Shown one piece after another: positions 1 to 13,434 of a DNA stretch of 64,000 nucleotides. Positions within the stretch are counted from its first letter, which is position 1. Each line of letters starts with the position of its first letter. This DNA comes from Synechococcus sp. CC9616 (GTDB lineage Bacteria > Cyanobacteriota > Cyanobacteriia > PCC-6307 > Cyanobiaceae): contig NZ_KI911558.1 in assembly GCF_000515235.1 (NCBI RefSeq), positions 2,207,466 to 2,271,465 on the forward strand, read 5' to 3'. The position numbers and the translations under genes were made by a program. The notes under the pieces were generated by a model that worked only from the letters and a program-made list of their open reading frames with translations, was not told the DNA's origin and made no database searches.

Positions 1-1
1 C

Positions 2-1051
2 GAGTTGCGTGATCTGGGATGGCAGGTGCAGGAAGGGGTTGGACGAACCGGTGTTCTGGCCGAACTCGGACCCAGCTCTGCTCCCCTGGTTGGTCTGCGC
101 GTGGATATGGACGCACTGCCGGTGGAAGAACGCACGGGTCTTGCGTTCGCCTCCAAACAGCAGGGGGTCATGCATGCCTGCGGACACGACATCCATACCT
201 GCATTGGTCTCGGCGTGGCGCGCATGCTGGCAGCGGAGTCCGCTTTGCAGGCACGGGTCAGGCTTTTGTTTCAGCCAGCAGAGGAGCTGGCAAAGGGCGC
301 CATCTGGATGCGGGATGCCGGTGCCACCGAGGGACTGCAAGCCCTGTTCGGAGTTCACGTGGTGCCGGATCTGCCTGCCGGAACCGTGGGTGTGCGCAGT
401 GGTTGCCTGACCGCAGCCGCCGGTGAGTTGGAGATCACCGTGAACGGTGTTGGCGGCCATGGGGCTCGACCCCATCAGTCCGTTGATGCGATCTGGTTGG
501 CTGCCAGGGTGGTCACGGAGTTGCAGCAATGCATCTCGCGACGGCTAAATGCTCTCCAGCCAGTGGTGATCAGCTTCGGGAAGATTGAAGGTGGCAAGGC
601 CTTCAACGTGATTGCTGATCAGGTGCGTCTTCTCGGTACGGTGCGCTGCCTTGATGTGGAGCAACATCAGCAGTTGCCCCAGTGGATCGAACAAACCGTG
701 GAAGAGATCTGCCGCAGTGGCGGTGGCCAGGCGCAGGTTCGCTATCGATGCATTGCTCCCCCCGTCTGGAATGACGTTGCGCTGACGTCCCTGCTGGAAA
801 CCGCTGCGGTGGGTTGTCTGGGTCGCGAGTCTGTCCTTCCCGTGGACCTTCCGTCCTTGGGTGCTGAGGATTTCGCGGAATTGCTGAGGGATGTGCCCGG
901 CACGATGATGCGTCTGGGTGTCGCGGGGCCACAGGGATGTGCGCCGCTTCACAACGGTGCCTTTGATCCTGATGAACGGGCCCTTGGCGTTGGCGTCCGC
1001 GTGCTCACCGCAACGCTGCTGGCCTGGATGGAGCGGGGGGTGAACGGATGA
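2..1051 (+). CDS. M20 family amidohydrolase (5' end cut off by window)
   Basis: This is a metal-dependent amidohydrolase/peptidase of the M20 (hippurate hydrolase, N-acyl-amino-acid deacylase) family. Motifs in order are VDMDALPVEE, the metal-binding MHACGHDIHT, PAEELAKGA with the catalytic and metal-binding glutamates, GVHV, the lid-domain segment GGHGARPHQSVDAI and the C-terminal metal ligand region LPSLGAEDFAE. The reading frame is open to the first base, so the N-terminus, about 40 residues in relatives, lies outside the window. The stop overlaps the start of the next gene (ATGA), so the two are probably translationally coupled. The substrate cannot be told from the sequence; N-acyl amino acids or auxin-like conjugates are typical for the family. 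Confidence 0.9.
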   Translation, partial: ELRDLGWQVQEGVGRTGVLAELGPSSAPLVGLRVDMDALPVEERTGLAFASKQQGVMHACGHDIHTCIGLGVARMLAAESALQARVRLLFQPAEELAKGAIWMRDAGATEGLQALFGVHVVPDLPAGTVGVRSGCLTAAAGELEITVNGVGGHGARPHQSVDAIWLAARVVTELQQCISRRLNALQPVVISFGKIEGGKAFNVIADQVRLLGTVRCLDVEQHQQLPQWIEQTVEEICRSGGGQAQVRYRCIAPPVWNDVALTSLLETAAVGCLGRESVLPVDLPSLGAEDFAELLRDVPGTMMRLGVAGPQGCAPLHNGAFDPDERALGVGVRVLTATLLAWMERGVNG

Positions 1052-1266
1052 GGCGGACCGTCACCATCTGGTTGTCCTTCGGGGCGCCGCTGATGATTCT
1101 GTTGGCGGTGCTGGCCAGTCAGCAACGTCAGGGCAATGACCGGGTGCAGGCTCTGCCGGCAGTTCTGGTGGGATCAGGCCTGATCATCAGCAGCGCCGTC
1201 GGCCGCCGCCGACGTCGCGGCAAGCTGCTCAGTGCTCTGCTCAGCAGCCGGGCTCAGCCGGATTGA
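1048..1266 (+). CDS. Small membrane protein (DUF3188-like)
   Basis: A 72-residue protein with a hydrophobic segment at about residues 7-23 and a second one at about 36-50, followed by a strongly basic stretch (GRRRRRGK), which suggests two membrane helices with a positively charged cytoplasmic tail. Its ATG overlaps the stop of the amidohydrolase gene by four bases. It looks like the short DUF3188 proteins of cyanobacteria, but that assignment is from memory of the family pattern. Function is unknown. Confidence 0.65.
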   Translation: MRRTVTIWLSFGAPLMILLAVLASQQRQGNDRVQALPAVLVGSGLIISSAVGRRRRRGKLLSALLSSRAQPD

Positions 1267-1269
1267 TTC

Positions 1270-1902
1270 ATGACCCAGACCCCTGATTCACAACAACCTG
1301 ATCCGCAACAGCCAGATCTCGAGGCCCTGCGCGAGGCGATTGCCAGTGGCGATCCTGTGCGGGCGATGCCGGCCCTGACCCAGCTGCGCTTCTGCACGGA
1401 AGAGGATGCTGTTCCTCTGCTGGTGCTTGGCACTCAGCAGCAGCCGTTCCTGGTGCGATCCCTGAGCTGCAGCGGACTGGGTTACAAGCGCAATGAGGAG
1501 GGCTGGCAGGTTCTCACCCGACTGGTTAAGGGGGATTCCGACCCCAATGTGCGTGCCGAGGCGGCCAACGCGATGGTGAGTTACGGCGTCCAACGTTCCT
1601 GGGAATTGCTCAAAGATGCGTTTACAGCCGATCAGGCCTGGTTGGTGCGCTGCAGCATTCTGTCCGCCTTGGCAGAGCAACCCGACATTGATCCAACCTG
1701 GTTGTTGGAGTTGTCCCGTCATGCCATCGACGATGGCGACGGCACGGTCCGGGTCAGCGGTGCCGAGATCTTGGCGCGTCTGGTCCGTGAGCAGCCGGCG
1801 GATGGACTTGGCGGCACAGCTCGCAGCTTGCTGCAGCCCCTGCAGCAGGACGTTGATCACCGTGTGGTGGCGGCCGCCTTAAACGGTTTGCAAGGCGGCT
1901 GA
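1270..1902 (+). CDS. HEAT-repeat protein (PBS-lyase-like)
   Basis: A 210-residue protein built of helical repeats of about 30 residues. Repeat-like segments are ALTQLRFCTEEDAVPLL, DPNVRAEAANAMVSYG, AWLVRCSILSALAEQPDI and DGTVRVSGAEILARLV, which match the HEAT/armadillo-like pattern of the phycobilin lyase (CpcE/NblB) superfamily. The N-terminus has a Gln/Pro-rich repeat (DSQQPDPQQPDLEAL). It starts 3 bp after the previous gene, so it probably belongs to the same transcript. Cyanobacterial proteins of this kind act in bilin attachment, phycobilisome turnover or as protein-binding scaffolds; nothing here selects one role. There are no phycobiliprotein genes nearby. Confidence 0.75.
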   Translation: MTQTPDSQQPDPQQPDLEALREAIASGDPVRAMPALTQLRFCTEEDAVPLLVLGTQQQPFLVRSLSCSGLGYKRNEEGWQVLTRLVKGDSDPNVRAEAANAMVSYGVQRSWELLKDAFTADQAWLVRCSILSALAEQPDIDPTWLLELSRHAIDDGDGTVRVSGAEILARLVREQPADGLGGTARSLLQPLQQDVDHRVVAAALNGLQGG

Positions 1903-1938
1903 AGGTTCGATTCTCCAAACGTTGCTAGTACTTCGACA

Positions 1939-2030
1939 TCACTAGGGGTGCCTAAGCGTTTCACGACGCCGACAGGCTGAGATCACACCCTCTGAACCTG
2001 ATCCCGGGTCATGCCGGCGAAGGGAAGTGA
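1939..2030 (+). promoter_or_regulatory. TPP riboswitch (THI element) upstream of thiC
   Basis: The conserved cores of the thiamine pyrophosphate aptamer are all present: AGGGGTGCC at 1944-1952, GCTGAGATCACACCC at 1976-1990, CTGAACCTGATC at 1992-2003 and ATGCCGGCGAAGGGAA at 2011-2026. A closing P1 helix can form between TCACT (1939-1943) and AGTGA (2026-2030). It lies 56 bp before the thiC start, the classic target. Known behaviour is that TPP binding lowers thiC expression. No clear hairpin plus T-run follows it, so control of translation is more likely than termination; that part is inference. Confidence 0.95.
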
Positions 2031-2065
2031 CCAGCGTGATCGAACCGGCTTCTGCCGACTCCTGA

Positions 2066-3484
<1,419 letters not shown>

Positions 3485-3561
3485 ACTATATTTTAGGATT
3501 CTTGAGTCGATGAGTATGCTTGATTGCTTTTTCAGCGTTGCGTTAAACATATTTTTGTACG

Positions 3562-4545
3562 ATGACTGAAATAGGTGTTTATCATGGCGATGAGGAGTGG
3601 GTTCTCAAGGGAATAGCCCAGGACCTCGCAAATTCACTTGAGAAAGTTAAATCTATTTCTGTCTTAAGGACTGATCAAGTATTTAAGGGCAAGAGGCTTG
3701 ATGCCGAATATCATATATTTGTTCAACAGGGTCAGCTAAATAAGAATTGTCTAAATAAAAAAGAAAATGTACCTGACGGTACTATTTGTCTCTTTACGCA
3801 TCTTGATATCACTAATTTTAGGCCAGATATATTGAGCAAGTGTAAGGCTGTGATATTTAATTCTTCTATTCAGCTTTCAATGGCTATAGCGAATGGCTAC
3901 AATCCGAAGAATGCTTATTTAAAACCACATGCTGTAAATCCTAAATTTCATCGTATAATGAAATTTGATAGCCCGGATATGTTGCATATTATTGAACAAC
4001 TAAGACAATCTGGATGTAATTTAGAAAGCCGCTCATCTGTTGGATTTTGTGGTCGTTATTGGAGTAAAGCTACATATACTAGGCGCAAAAATTACTCAAA
4101 AATTAAGAAAGTTGTTTATGAATTAGCAGATTTAAAAATACCTGTTGTGATACTTGGCCCAGGATGGGAAAAGCTTATTACCCAAAAAAGTCCTTTTATT
4201 TTTCTTATAAATTCAAGTTACAAGTATTACCCTGTATTTTATAATTTGATGAGAATTTTTGTTTCATTGTCGGTACATGAAGGTGGCCCGCTTCCCATAT
4301 TGGAGTCAATGTGCTGCGGCGCTTATCCAATTGTTACGAATACAGGTTTTTCTTTGGATGTTTTGAGAGATCAAAGTGATGGAATTATATTAGACCCCTT
4401 TAAGCCTTCAAGTTTTTATACTGAGGTGATAAAAAGCCAATTTTATTCTGATCACTGGAACATTTATGCCATCCGAAAGCAAGCTTCTCAATATAGTTTT
4501 GATGCTCTTGCAGCTCTAATAGTAAAAATTTGCAATTTAAAATAG
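3562..4545 (+). CDS. GT4-type glycosyltransferase in AT-rich patch
   Basis: A 327-residue protein resembling family 4 (GT-B fold) glycosyltransferases. The C-terminal half has VGFCGRYWSK, PVVILGPGWEK and the donor-sugar binding motif SVHEGGPLPILESMCCGA, containing the usual E-x7-E pattern in shortened form. The N-terminal half is poorly recognisable. Codon use is strongly AT-rich (many AAT, TTA, ATA) compared with thiC and tkt, so the gene was probably acquired. It starts 77 bp downstream of thiC on the same strand and converges on a methyltransferase gene. The acceptor and donor are unknown; surface glycan synthesis is likely. Confidence 0.7.
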   Translation: MTEIGVYHGDEEWVLKGIAQDLANSLEKVKSISVLRTDQVFKGKRLDAEYHIFVQQGQLNKNCLNKKENVPDGTICLFTHLDITNFRPDILSKCKAVIFNSSIQLSMAIANGYNPKNAYLKPHAVNPKFHRIMKFDSPDMLHIIEQLRQSGCNLESRSSVGFCGRYWSKATYTRRKNYSKIKKVVYELADLKIPVVILGPGWEKLITQKSPFIFLINSSYKYYPVFYNLMRIFVSLSVHEGGPLPILESMCCGAYPIVTNTGFSLDVLRDQSDGIILDPFKPSSFYTEVIKSQFYSDHWNIYAIRKQASQYSFDALAALIVKICNLK

Positions 4546-4594
4546 AAATAGATTTTTCGATGTACCTTGAACATTATATGATTTCAACATATTC

Positions 4595-5209
4595 TTATTC
4601 TTTTATTGCTATGAGCTTAAACTTTTGCTTGCTTGCCACGTCTTTCAATAAGTATGCATATGATTCTAGCTTGCTACGGTCAAAAGAACCGAACAAGTTT
4701 TCTATATGGCTGATGCATTTTGGATCTATCTCGCATGAATATTCCTTCATTTCAAAATCAACATCATACATAAAAGCTAGTGGAGATGAAGTACTATTTT
4801 TGCTTATATCCTTTGTGCACGCTTTTTTGCTCAATAGTCTTAGTCCCTCTGGATGTATCGCTTTTTGGTGAGTAAAGTCTATAATTTGCCAACGATGCGT
4901 AGGGTGAGGGCATTCAACGTGGATAACAGCTTTATGTTGGCATATTCTATAAATTTCTTGGATTATTCCGAAGAAGATTTCTGGATCAGCTGGTAGATGT
5001 TCGAAGACTGATTTCATAATTATCTCTCTTACTGAGCAATCTTTGAATGGATAAGGAATATTTTTTAAGTCTAAAAGAAGATCAGGATTGCAGTGACTGC
5101 TAGAGTCAATATTTATGTAACCAGTCTTTTTCTTATTCCCACATCCTAAATTAAGCTTTAGATTTTTTGAAAATACTTCAGGTAACATAGAAATTTTCTG
5201 CTCCTGCAT
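4595..5209 (-). CDS. SAM-dependent methyltransferase in AT-rich patch
   Basis: A 204-residue class I methyltransferase. It has the SAM-binding motif I LNLGCGNKKKTGYINID (residues about 19-35), followed by DLLLDLKNIPYPF and EIIMKSVFEHLP, which match the methyltransf_11/predicted SAM-dependent group often found in glycan loci. The sequence is AT-rich, in contrast with the adjacent tkt. Its start lies 45 bp beyond the 3' end of tkt on the same strand. It is clearly related in motif layout to the methyltransferase at 36050-36571, which begins with LNLGCGDKILQGYVNID. The substrate is unknown, perhaps a sugar in a surface polysaccharide. Confidence 0.75.
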   Translation of the reverse strand: MQEQKISMLPEVFSKNLKLNLGCGNKKKTGYINIDSSSHCNPDLLLDLKNIPYPFKDCSVREIIMKSVFEHLPADPEIFFGIIQEIYRICQHKAVIHVECPHPTHRWQIIDFTHQKAIHPEGLRLLSKKACTKDISKNSTSSPLAFMYDVDFEMKEYSCEIDPKCISHIENLFGSFDRSKLESYAYLLKDVASKQKFKLIAIKE

Positions 5210-5253
5210 TTGTCAGAAGTGCATAAGTAAGGACTTGCATCTGTAAATATTAT

Positions 5254-7263
5254 TCATGAAAGTAACGACTTGGATTTTGCAAGCACATTCTCAACTGTAA
5301 ATCCAAACTCCTTCAAACAAGTGCCGCCTGGGGCGGAAGCTCCGAAGCGGTTCATGGTGACGCTGTCGCCATCGAGGCCGATGAAACGGTGCCAACCGAA
5401 GGATTCAGCGGCTTCCACGACGATGCGCTTGCGGACGGCGCTGGGCAGGACCTCCTCTTTGTAGGCATCGCTCTGTTCGTCGAAGAGTTCTACGCAGGGC
5501 ATGGAAACAACGCGTACATTCTTGCCGTCAGCGCTGAGTTGTTTGGCGGCCTGAACACACAGGTCGAGTTCGGTGCCGGTGCCGATCAGAATCAGATCCG
5601 GGGTCCCATCGCAGTCCTCAAGGATGTAGCCGCCGAGTGCGACTTTGTCGATGGAGGAGTTGGCCTGGTTGGCCATGCCCTGGCGGCTGAGGCAGAGGGC
5701 GCTGGGGCGCTTGCGGTTTTCGATCGCCAGCTTGTAGGCGCCGCTGGTCTCATTGCAGTCGCCAGGGCGGAACACCAGCATCCCGGGCATGGCGCGCAGG
5801 GAGGGGATGGTTTCGATCGGTTGGTGGGTTGGGCCGTCTTCTCCCACGCCGATGGAGTCGTGGGTGAGCACGTAGATCACACCCAGTTCGCTGAGTGCGG
5901 AGAGCCGCATCGAACCGCGCATGTAGTCGGCAAAGACCAGGAAAGTGCCGCCGTAGGGGATCAGGCCGCTGTCGTGATACGCGATGCCGTTGAGGATGGC
6001 GGCCATGGCATGTTCGCGCACGCCGAAGTGCAGGTAGCGCTTCTCAGGGGTTTCAGGCTGGTAAGAGCCGGTTTCCCCCTTGATGTCCGTGTAATTGGAG
6101 TGGGTGAGGTCGGCGGAGCCACCGATCAGTTCGGGCAGGTTCGGCCCAAGAGCCCCCAGGCAGATCTGGGAATGCTTACGGGTTGCCAGACCCTTCTCTT
6201 CAGGGCCGGCGGTGGGTAGATCCTTGTCCCATCCCTGAGGAAGTTCGCCGCGCAGCATGCGCTCGAACTCGGCGGCTTCGCTGGGGTATTTGGTGCGGTA
6301 AGCGGCCAGGGCCTGGTTCCATTCGGCCTCGAGGCTGGCGCCACGGTCAATCGCCTGGCGGTACTGGTCGTAGGCCTCCTGAGGCACTTCAAAGGGGGCA
6401 TAACTCCAACCCAGTTGCTTGCGGGTCAACTCGGCTTCTTCTTCTCCAAGAGGAGCGCCATGAACGCCAGCGGTATCGCCTTTGTTGGGGGAGCCGTAAC
6501 CGATCGTGGTGGTGACTTTGATGATCGATGGCTTATCGGTGACTGCCTTGGCGGCTTCGATCGCTTTGGCGATGGCATCGACATCCGTGTTGCCATCTGC
6601 GACGTGCTGCACGTGCCATCCGTAGGCCTCATAGCGCTTCAGCACGTCCTCGGTGAAGGACACGTCTGTGCGGCCGTCGATGGTGATGTGATTGTCGTCA
6701 TAGAGGGCAATCAGCTTGCCAAGTTTCAAGTGGCCGGCCAGGGAGCACGCCTCGGACGCGATGCCCTCCTGGTTGCAGCCATCACCCATCACCACATAGG
6801 TGTAGTGATCAACGACCTTGGCGTCGTCCTTGTTGAACTTGGCCGCCATGTGGGATTCGGCGATGGCCAGACCCACCGCATTGGAGATTCCGGCACCGAG
6901 GGGGCCGGTGGTCACCTCAACACCGGGCGTTTCAAAGGTTTCCGGGTGACCCGGGGTCTTCGAGCCCCACTGCCGGAACTGCTTGATGTCCTCGATCGTC
7001 ACCGAGTCGTAGCCGGTGAGGTGCAGCAGCGCATAAATCAGCATGCAGCCGTGACCAGCCGACAGCACGAAGCGGTCGCGGTTGAACCACTTGGGGTTCT
7101 TGGGGTTGTGCTTGAGGAACTTGTCCCACAGGGTGTAGCCCATCGGAGCACAACCCATCGGCAGACCGGGGTGGCCGCTCTTTGACTTGTTGACCGCATC
7201 AACCGCCAGGAAGCGGATGCTGTTGATGCAGAGCGTGTCGAGAGAAGCGGGAGCGGCGACCAT
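5254..7263 (-). CDS. tkt: Transketolase
   Basis: A 669-residue transketolase, which moves two-carbon units between sugar phosphates in the Calvin and pentose phosphate cycles using TPP. Visible motifs are the N-terminal SGHPGLPMG, the TPP/Mg motif [13 protein letters not shown] ... [24 protein letters not shown] in the pyrimidine domain and GREH-type [11 protein letters not shown]. The length is normal for the family. It is the last gene of acpP-fabF-tkt on the minus strand, 50 bp after fabF. The last 15-20 codons (up to about 5320) are distinctly AT-rich, unlike the rest of the gene, and mark the other edge of the AT-rich patch between thiC and tkt. Confidence 0.97.
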   Translation of the reverse strand: MVAAPASLDTLCINSIRFLAVDAVNKSKSGHPGLPMGCAPMGYTLWDKFLKHNPKNPKWFNRDRFVLSAGHGCMLIYALLHLTGYDSVTIEDIKQFRQWGSKTPGHPETFETPGVEVTTGPLGAGISNAVGLAIAESHMAAKFNKDDAKVVDHYTYVVMGDGCNQEGIASEACSLAGHLKLGKLIALYDDNHITIDGRTDVSFTEDVLKRYEAYGWHVQHVADGNTDVDAIAKAIEAAKAVTDKPSIIKVTTTIGYGSPNKGDTAGVHGAPLGEEEAELTRKQLGWSYAPFEVPQEAYDQYRQAIDRGASLEAEWNQALAAYRTKYPSEAAEFERMLRGELPQGWDKDLPTAGPEEKGLATRKHSQICLGALGPNLPELIGGSADLTHSNYTDIKGETGSYQPETPEKRYLHFGVREHAMAAILNGIAYHDSGLIPYGGTFLVFADYMRGSMRLSALSELGVIYVLTHDSIGVGEDGPTHQPIETIPSLRAMPGMLVFRPGDCNETSGAYKLAIENRKRPSALCLSRQGMANQANSSIDKVALGGYILEDCDGTPDLILIGTGTELDLCVQAAKQLSADGKNVRVVSMPCVELFDEQSDAYKEEVLPSAVRKRIVVEAAESFGWHRFIGLDGDSVTMNRFGASAPGGTCLKEFGFTVENVLAKSKSLLS

Positions 7264-7313
7264 GGTTCTGGGGAAATTGCGTAAGAGTTTGACTGATGGC
7301 GGCAGAGCCGCTG

Positions 7314-8561
7314 TTAGCTCATCTGTCGAATGGCCAGGCAGACGTTGTGACCGCCGAAACCAAAGGAGTTGGACAGCACTGTTCCCAGTGTGTGCTCTCG
7401 AGCCGCGTTGGGGACGACATCCAGATCACAGTCGGGATCAGGATTAATGTGGTTGATCGTGGGTGGAACCACGTTGTTCTGTAAAGCCAGAACACAAGCC
7501 ACCGCCTCAATGCCGCCGGAGCCACCGAGCAGGTGGCCGGTCATCGACTTGGTGGAACTCACAGGGATCTGCAAGGCCCGATCCCCAAGGGCCCCCTTGA
7601 TGGCCGAGGTTTCGTTTTTGTCGTTCGCCGGCGTGCTGGTGCCGTGGGCGTTCACGTAATCGATCTCGGACGGGTCGATGCCGCCGTCCTGCAGGGCCAG
7701 CCGCATCGCTTCAGCGCCCCCCACGCCACCCGGGGTCGGCGAAGTGATGTGAAAGGCGTCACAGGTCATGCCATAACCCACGATTTCGGCCAGAACGGTC
7801 GCTCCGCGCGCGTTGGCGTGTTCGAGGGTCTCCAGCACCAGCAAACCCGCCCCTTCGCCGATCACGAAGCCGTCGCGCTCTTTGTCGAACGGGCGACTGG
7901 CCGTGGCTGGGTCGTCGTTGCGGAACGAGAGGGCCTTGGCACTGGCAAAACCCGCGACCCCCAGGGGCGTGATGGCGGATTCAGCTCCACCGGCCACCAT
8001 CGCGTCCGCCTTGCCGAGCTGCAGCAGCCGGTAAGCATCACCGATGGCGTTGGAGCCTGCCGCGCAGGCCGTGGCCACCGCAGAGCTGGGGCCTTTGGTC
8101 CCTAGCGCAATCGCGGCAAGGCCAGTGGCCATGTTGGGGATCATCATCGGCACCGTGAACGGGCTCACACGCCCCGGCCCTTTGCCTTCCAGCACATGGG
8201 CCTGGGTTTCCATCGTGAGCAGGCCGCCAACGCCCGAGCCGATGATCACCCCAATCCGTTCGGCGTTCTCATCGGTGATGCTGAGGCCGGCATCTGCTAG
8301 CGCTTGCTTGGCAGCCACGACACCGAACTTGCAGAAGCGATCCCAGCGTTTCGCTTCCTTCGGTTCTATCAGCGCAGTGGGATCGAAATCCTTCACCTCA
8401 GCAGCGAAGCGGCAGGCATGGGCCGAGGCATCGAACAGGGTGATGGCCGCGACACCATTGGTGCCGAACGTCAAACCGTTCCAATAGTCCTGAACCGTGT
8501 TGCCGATCGGTGTGACCGCGCCGAGGCCGGTGACCACGACGCGATGGAGACCGTCCACCAT
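7314..8561 (-). CDS. fabF: Beta-ketoacyl-ACP synthase II
   Basis: A 415-residue condensing enzyme of fatty acid elongation. The thiolase-fold catalytic triad is visible: the nucleophilic cysteine in [13 protein letters not shown], the histidines in [12 protein letters not shown] and [14 protein letters not shown]. The N-terminus [15 protein letters not shown] and the C-terminal [10 protein letters not shown] are typical of FabF. It lies 8 bp downstream of acpP and 50 bp upstream of tkt, all on the minus strand, so co-transcription is likely. The acyl carrier protein encoded next door is its direct substrate carrier. Confidence 0.97.
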   Translation of the reverse strand: MVDGLHRVVVTGLGAVTPIGNTVQDYWNGLTFGTNGVAAITLFDASAHACRFAAEVKDFDPTALIEPKEAKRWDRFCKFGVVAAKQALADAGLSITDENAERIGVIIGSGVGGLLTMETQAHVLEGKGPGRVSPFTVPMMIPNMATGLAAIALGTKGPSSAVATACAAGSNAIGDAYRLLQLGKADAMVAGGAESAITPLGVAGFASAKALSFRNDDPATASRPFDKERDGFVIGEGAGLLVLETLEHANARGATVLAEIVGYGMTCDAFHITSPTPGGVGGAEAMRLALQDGGIDPSEIDYVNAHGTSTPANDKNETSAIKGALGDRALQIPVSSTKSMTGHLLGGSGGIEAVACVLALQNNVVPPTINHINPDPDCDLDVVPNAAREHTLGTVLSNSFGFGGHNVCLAIRQMS

Positions 8562-8569
8562 GCCGTTCC

Positions 8570-8812
8570 TCAGGCCTGCTTGTCTTCGATGTACTTGACG
8601 GCGTCGCCGACGGTGGTGATGCCCTCAGCGGCTTCATCGGGGATTTCGATGTCGAATGCCTCTTCCAGAGCCATCACCAATTCCACGGTGTCCAGGGAGT
8701 CGGCGCCCAGGTCGTTCTGGAAGTTGGATTCAGGCTTCACCTCGCCAGCGTCGACGCTGAGCTGCTCCGCAACGATCGAACGCACCTTCTCGAGGATCGC
8801 TTCCTGGGACAT
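8570..8812 (-). CDS. acpP: Acyl carrier protein
   Basis: An 80-residue acidic acyl carrier protein. The phosphopantetheine attachment serine is Ser39 in [11 protein letters not shown] chose the ATG at 8812 (MSQEAILEK), which gives the normal length; an upstream in-frame start would add twelve residues not seen in the family. It is the first gene of acpP-fabF-tkt and is divergent from psaC, with a 140 bp shared upstream region (8813-8952) that must hold promoters for both. I could not identify defined promoter boxes there. Confidence 0.97.
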   Translation of the reverse strand: MSQEAILEKVRSIVAEQLSVDAGEVKPESNFQNDLGADSLDTVELVMALEEAFDIEIPDEAAEGITTVGDAVKYIEDKQA

Positions 8813-8943
8813 GGGCCGTGGCAACGGGACGCTGCATCCTACGGGCACGCCCTGAGCTCAATTCACGTGGGTATGAACAACGGTGACGGCTCTGCCGCCG
8901 AGGGGTTGCACAGCAGGTACGTTGAGCCCCAGGACTTCTTTGA

Positions 8944-9198
<255 letters not shown>

Positions 9199-9233
9199 GC
9201 CCTGATCGAATCACTGAAAACCCCATAAGCTCT

Positions 9234-9257
9234 GCCCGGCGACTGCCGGGCTTTTCT
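9234..9257 (+). terminator. Rho-independent terminator after psaC
   Basis: A perfect seven-base-pair GC stem, GCCCGGC (9234-9240) and GCCGGGC (9245-9251), with a GACT loop, is followed by TTTTCT. It lies 36 bp after the psaC stop and ends only 2 bp before the glmS ATG at 9260, so it occupies the place where a ribosome binding site for glmS would normally sit. Confidence 0.85.
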
Positions 9258-9259
9258 GT

Positions 9260-11138
<1,879 letters not shown>

Positions 11139-11152
<14 letters not shown>

Positions 11153-12632
11153 TGCTCAGATTGCTGCGGCCGTAACGGTCTTCGAAACGCACGATGTCGT
11201 CTTCTCCGAGGTACTCACCGCTCTGAACCTCGATCAGTTCAACAGGGATTTTGCCGGGGTTGGAAAGCCGGTGCCGACAGCCCACAGGGATGTAGGTGCT
11301 TTGATTCTCACCGAGCAGCTGCTGTTCGCCGTCCCGCTCCACCAGAGCGGTCCCGCGCACCACCACCCAGTGTTCGGCACGGTGGTGGTGCATCTGCAGC
11401 GAGAGGCTGGCACCTGGCTTCACGGAAATCCGTTTCACCTGCCAGCGGTGGTCCTCCACCACGCCGGTGTATGAGCCCCATGGCCTGTAAATCTTGCGGT
11501 GCGCTTTGCCTTCCGGACTGCCATCCGTTTCCAGCTGTTTCACCACCTTCTTGATGGCTTGTGCCTGAGAGCGGTCCGCAATCAGCACGGCATCGTCGGT
11601 TTCCACCACCACAAGATTTTCAACCCCTAGACCCACCACAAGGCGATGCTCGCTGCGTATGTAGCAGTTGCGGCTCCCTTCTGAAATCACCCGTCCCTGC
11701 AGCACATTGCCCTCGCTGTCTTGCGTTCCCGTTTCCCACAGCGCACTCCAACTGCCTACATCGCTCCAGCCGGCATCCAGTGGCAGGACGGAGCCAAGGT
11801 CTGTTTTTTCCATCACAGCAACGTCGATGGCCACGTTCGGGCACTTGGCGAAGGCTTCGCGCTCGAGACGCAGGAATTCCAGATCTGCCGTGTCCTGCTC
11901 AAGGGCCGCGCGGCAACAGCTCACCACCTCTGGGACGAGCCGTTCCAGCTCAGCAAGCATGGCGCTGGCACGGAACAGGAACATGCCGCTGTTCCAGGTG
12001 AAGCGACCCGTCGACAGAAATTGCTCAGCAGTGGCTTGATCAGGCTTCTCCACAAAGCGACTGATCGGCACATCCAGCAGCTGATCGCTGCTGAAGGCCT
12101 TAGCGGCTTCGATATACCCGTATCCCGTTTCCGGCGCTGTTGGCACAATGCCGAAGGTCACCAGGCGTCCCTCTTCGGCTGGCCTGCGGCCCGCTGCCAC
12201 AGCATCGCGGAAATGTTGGGCATCACGGATCAGGTGGTCCGCCGCCAGCACCAGCAGCAGCGGATCGTCGCCCTGGGATGTGGCCTGAAGCGCGGCCACT
12301 GTCACCGCTGGCGCGGTGTTTCTCCCCATTGGTTCCAGCAGGATCGCGTTGGGCTCGACGCCGATCTGGCGCATCTGCTCAGCCACGATGAAGCGGTGAT
12401 CCTCGTTGCAGATCAACAACGGTGGTGCCAGGCCCTCGAGACCAGTCAGCCGCTGCTGGGTCTGTTGCAGCAGGGTGGCATCCCCATCACCGCTCAGCGG
12501 CCAATACTGTTTGGGGTAACTGGCGCGAGACAGCGGCCACAGGCGGGTTCCCGTACCGCCGCAGAGGATGACCGGTATTAAGGGAGTAACAGCCAAGATT
12601 CCCGAGTCAAGGCTTCCCAGAATCGCCTGCAT
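11139..12632 (-). CDS. manC: Mannose-1-phosphate guanylyltransferase / mannose-6-phosphate isomerase
   Basis: A bifunctional type II PMI/GMP enzyme that makes GDP-mannose. The N-terminal nucleotidyltransferase signature PVILCGGTGTRLWPLSR is followed by PKQYWPL, FVEKPD and NSGMFLFR. The C-terminal cupin domain contains RPWGSYTGVVEDHRWQVK, SLQMHHHRAEHWVVV and YIPVGCRHRLSNPG. The start is uncertain: the ATG at 12632 adds about a dozen unusual residues, and a TTG at 12596 gives a more normal N-terminus. It follows rimM by 22 bp on the same strand. It provides the sugar nucleotide for the glycan genes seen elsewhere in the window. Confidence 0.95.
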
Positions 12633-12654
12633 GCACCGACTCTGTCGATGGTTC

Positions 12655-13188
12655 TCAGAGATCGAGCAATCCAGGTGGAGGTGTGAGCAGCAACCATCCG
12701 TCCTCGAGATGCACTTCAGGCACGATGGCTTCGACGAAGGGAACCAGCTTGACTTTGCCGTCCTGGCGGGTGATTTCCAGCAGATCGTGCCCGGCGCTGA
12801 TCAAATCGGACACTGTCCCGATCGGATCACCATCAGGGTCCAGATGAACGTCCAGTCCGATCAGATCAAGCAGGTGGAATTCTCCGTCCCCCAGCTCAGG
12901 CCGGTCGTCTGCCATGACAAGAAACTCCAGACCCACCAGAGCTTCAGCTGCGCTCCGGTCATCGATCCCTTCGAGATGAACCACGAACAAGGATCGGCCA
13001 GGCAGCTGGCGGCCGCGTTGAAGACGAACTTCCTGGGGCTGCTCGCCCTTGCGACCGTTCAGCCAGCGAGGCCCTGGGTTGAGGAACCGTTCCGGAAAAT
13101 CAGTGCATGGGTTGATTTTCAGGTCCCCCTTCAGGCCTTGCGCTCCGACGATGTGGCCAACCGTGAGCCATTCCATCGGCTTGGACAT
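12655..13188 (-). CDS. rimM: Ribosome maturation factor RimM
   Basis: A 177-residue protein that helps mature the 30S head domain and binds ribosomal protein S19. The N-terminal RimM domain has [18 protein letters not shown], and the PRC-barrel half has [29 protein letters not shown] and [15 protein letters not shown]. The gene is divergent from ndhS with only 55 bp between starts and is followed closely by manC, which looks like a chance operon of unrelated functions. Confidence 0.93.
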   Translation of the reverse strand: MSKPMEWLTVGHIVGAQGLKGDLKINPCTDFPERFLNPGPRWLNGRKGEQPQEVRLQRGRQLPGRSLFVVHLEGIDDRSAAEALVGLEFLVMADDRPELGDGEFHLLDLIGLDVHLDPDGDPIGTVSDLISAGHDLLEITRQDGKVKLVPFVEAIVPEVHLEDGWLLLTPPPGLLDL

Positions 13189-13243
13189 GACGCGGGTCGT
13201 CAGAATTGTTGATAATGCCTTGTAATCTGTTCAGCTCAGAGCG

Positions 13244-13429
13244 ATGGCGACAGCATCAGCACCGATCCTGCCTGGTTCGACCGTCACTGTTGAGGATCCC
13301 CGCTCCATTTACAACGGGTACACCGGATTCGTGCAACGCATCAGTGGTGATCAAGCCGCTGTGCTGTTTGAAGGCGGTAACTGGGACAAACTTGTGACGA
13401 TGCGTCTCAAGGATTTGAAGGTTTCCTGA
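13244..13429 (+). CDS. ndhS: NDH-1 subunit S (DUF3252, SH3-like)
   Basis: A 61-residue protein ending in AVLFEGGNWDKLVTMRLKDLKVS, the conserved core of the SH3-like NdhS/DUF3252 family. NdhS forms the ferredoxin docking site of the cyanobacterial NDH-1 complex in cyclic electron flow. The N-terminus (MATASAPILPGSTVTVEDP) is typical of the marine picocyanobacterial forms. The short upstream region shared with rimM holds AT-rich boxes (GATAAT at 13210-13215) that could serve as a promoter, but this is weak. The family name is from recognition, not from a search. Confidence 0.82.
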   Translation: MATASAPILPGSTVTVEDPRSIYNGYTGFVQRISGDQAAVLFEGGNWDKLVTMRLKDLKVS

Positions 13430-13434
13430 GTTTG

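Noticed and set aside
4530-4871. Plus-strand open frame of 113 codons opposite the AT-rich methyltransferase
   Set aside because: It overlaps the methyltransferase that has a clear SAM-binding motif, and it has no recognisable features of its own.
5389-8105. Several plus-strand open frames opposite tkt and fabF (up to 276 codons)
   Set aside because: They are antisense frames of high-GC genes, rich in Gly, Val, His and Arg, with no family motif. The minus-strand genes are certain.
9199-9259. glmS ribozyme or leader riboswitch
   Set aside because: The psaC-glmS spacer is only 61 bp and holds a simple terminator hairpin, far too short for a glmS ribozyme.
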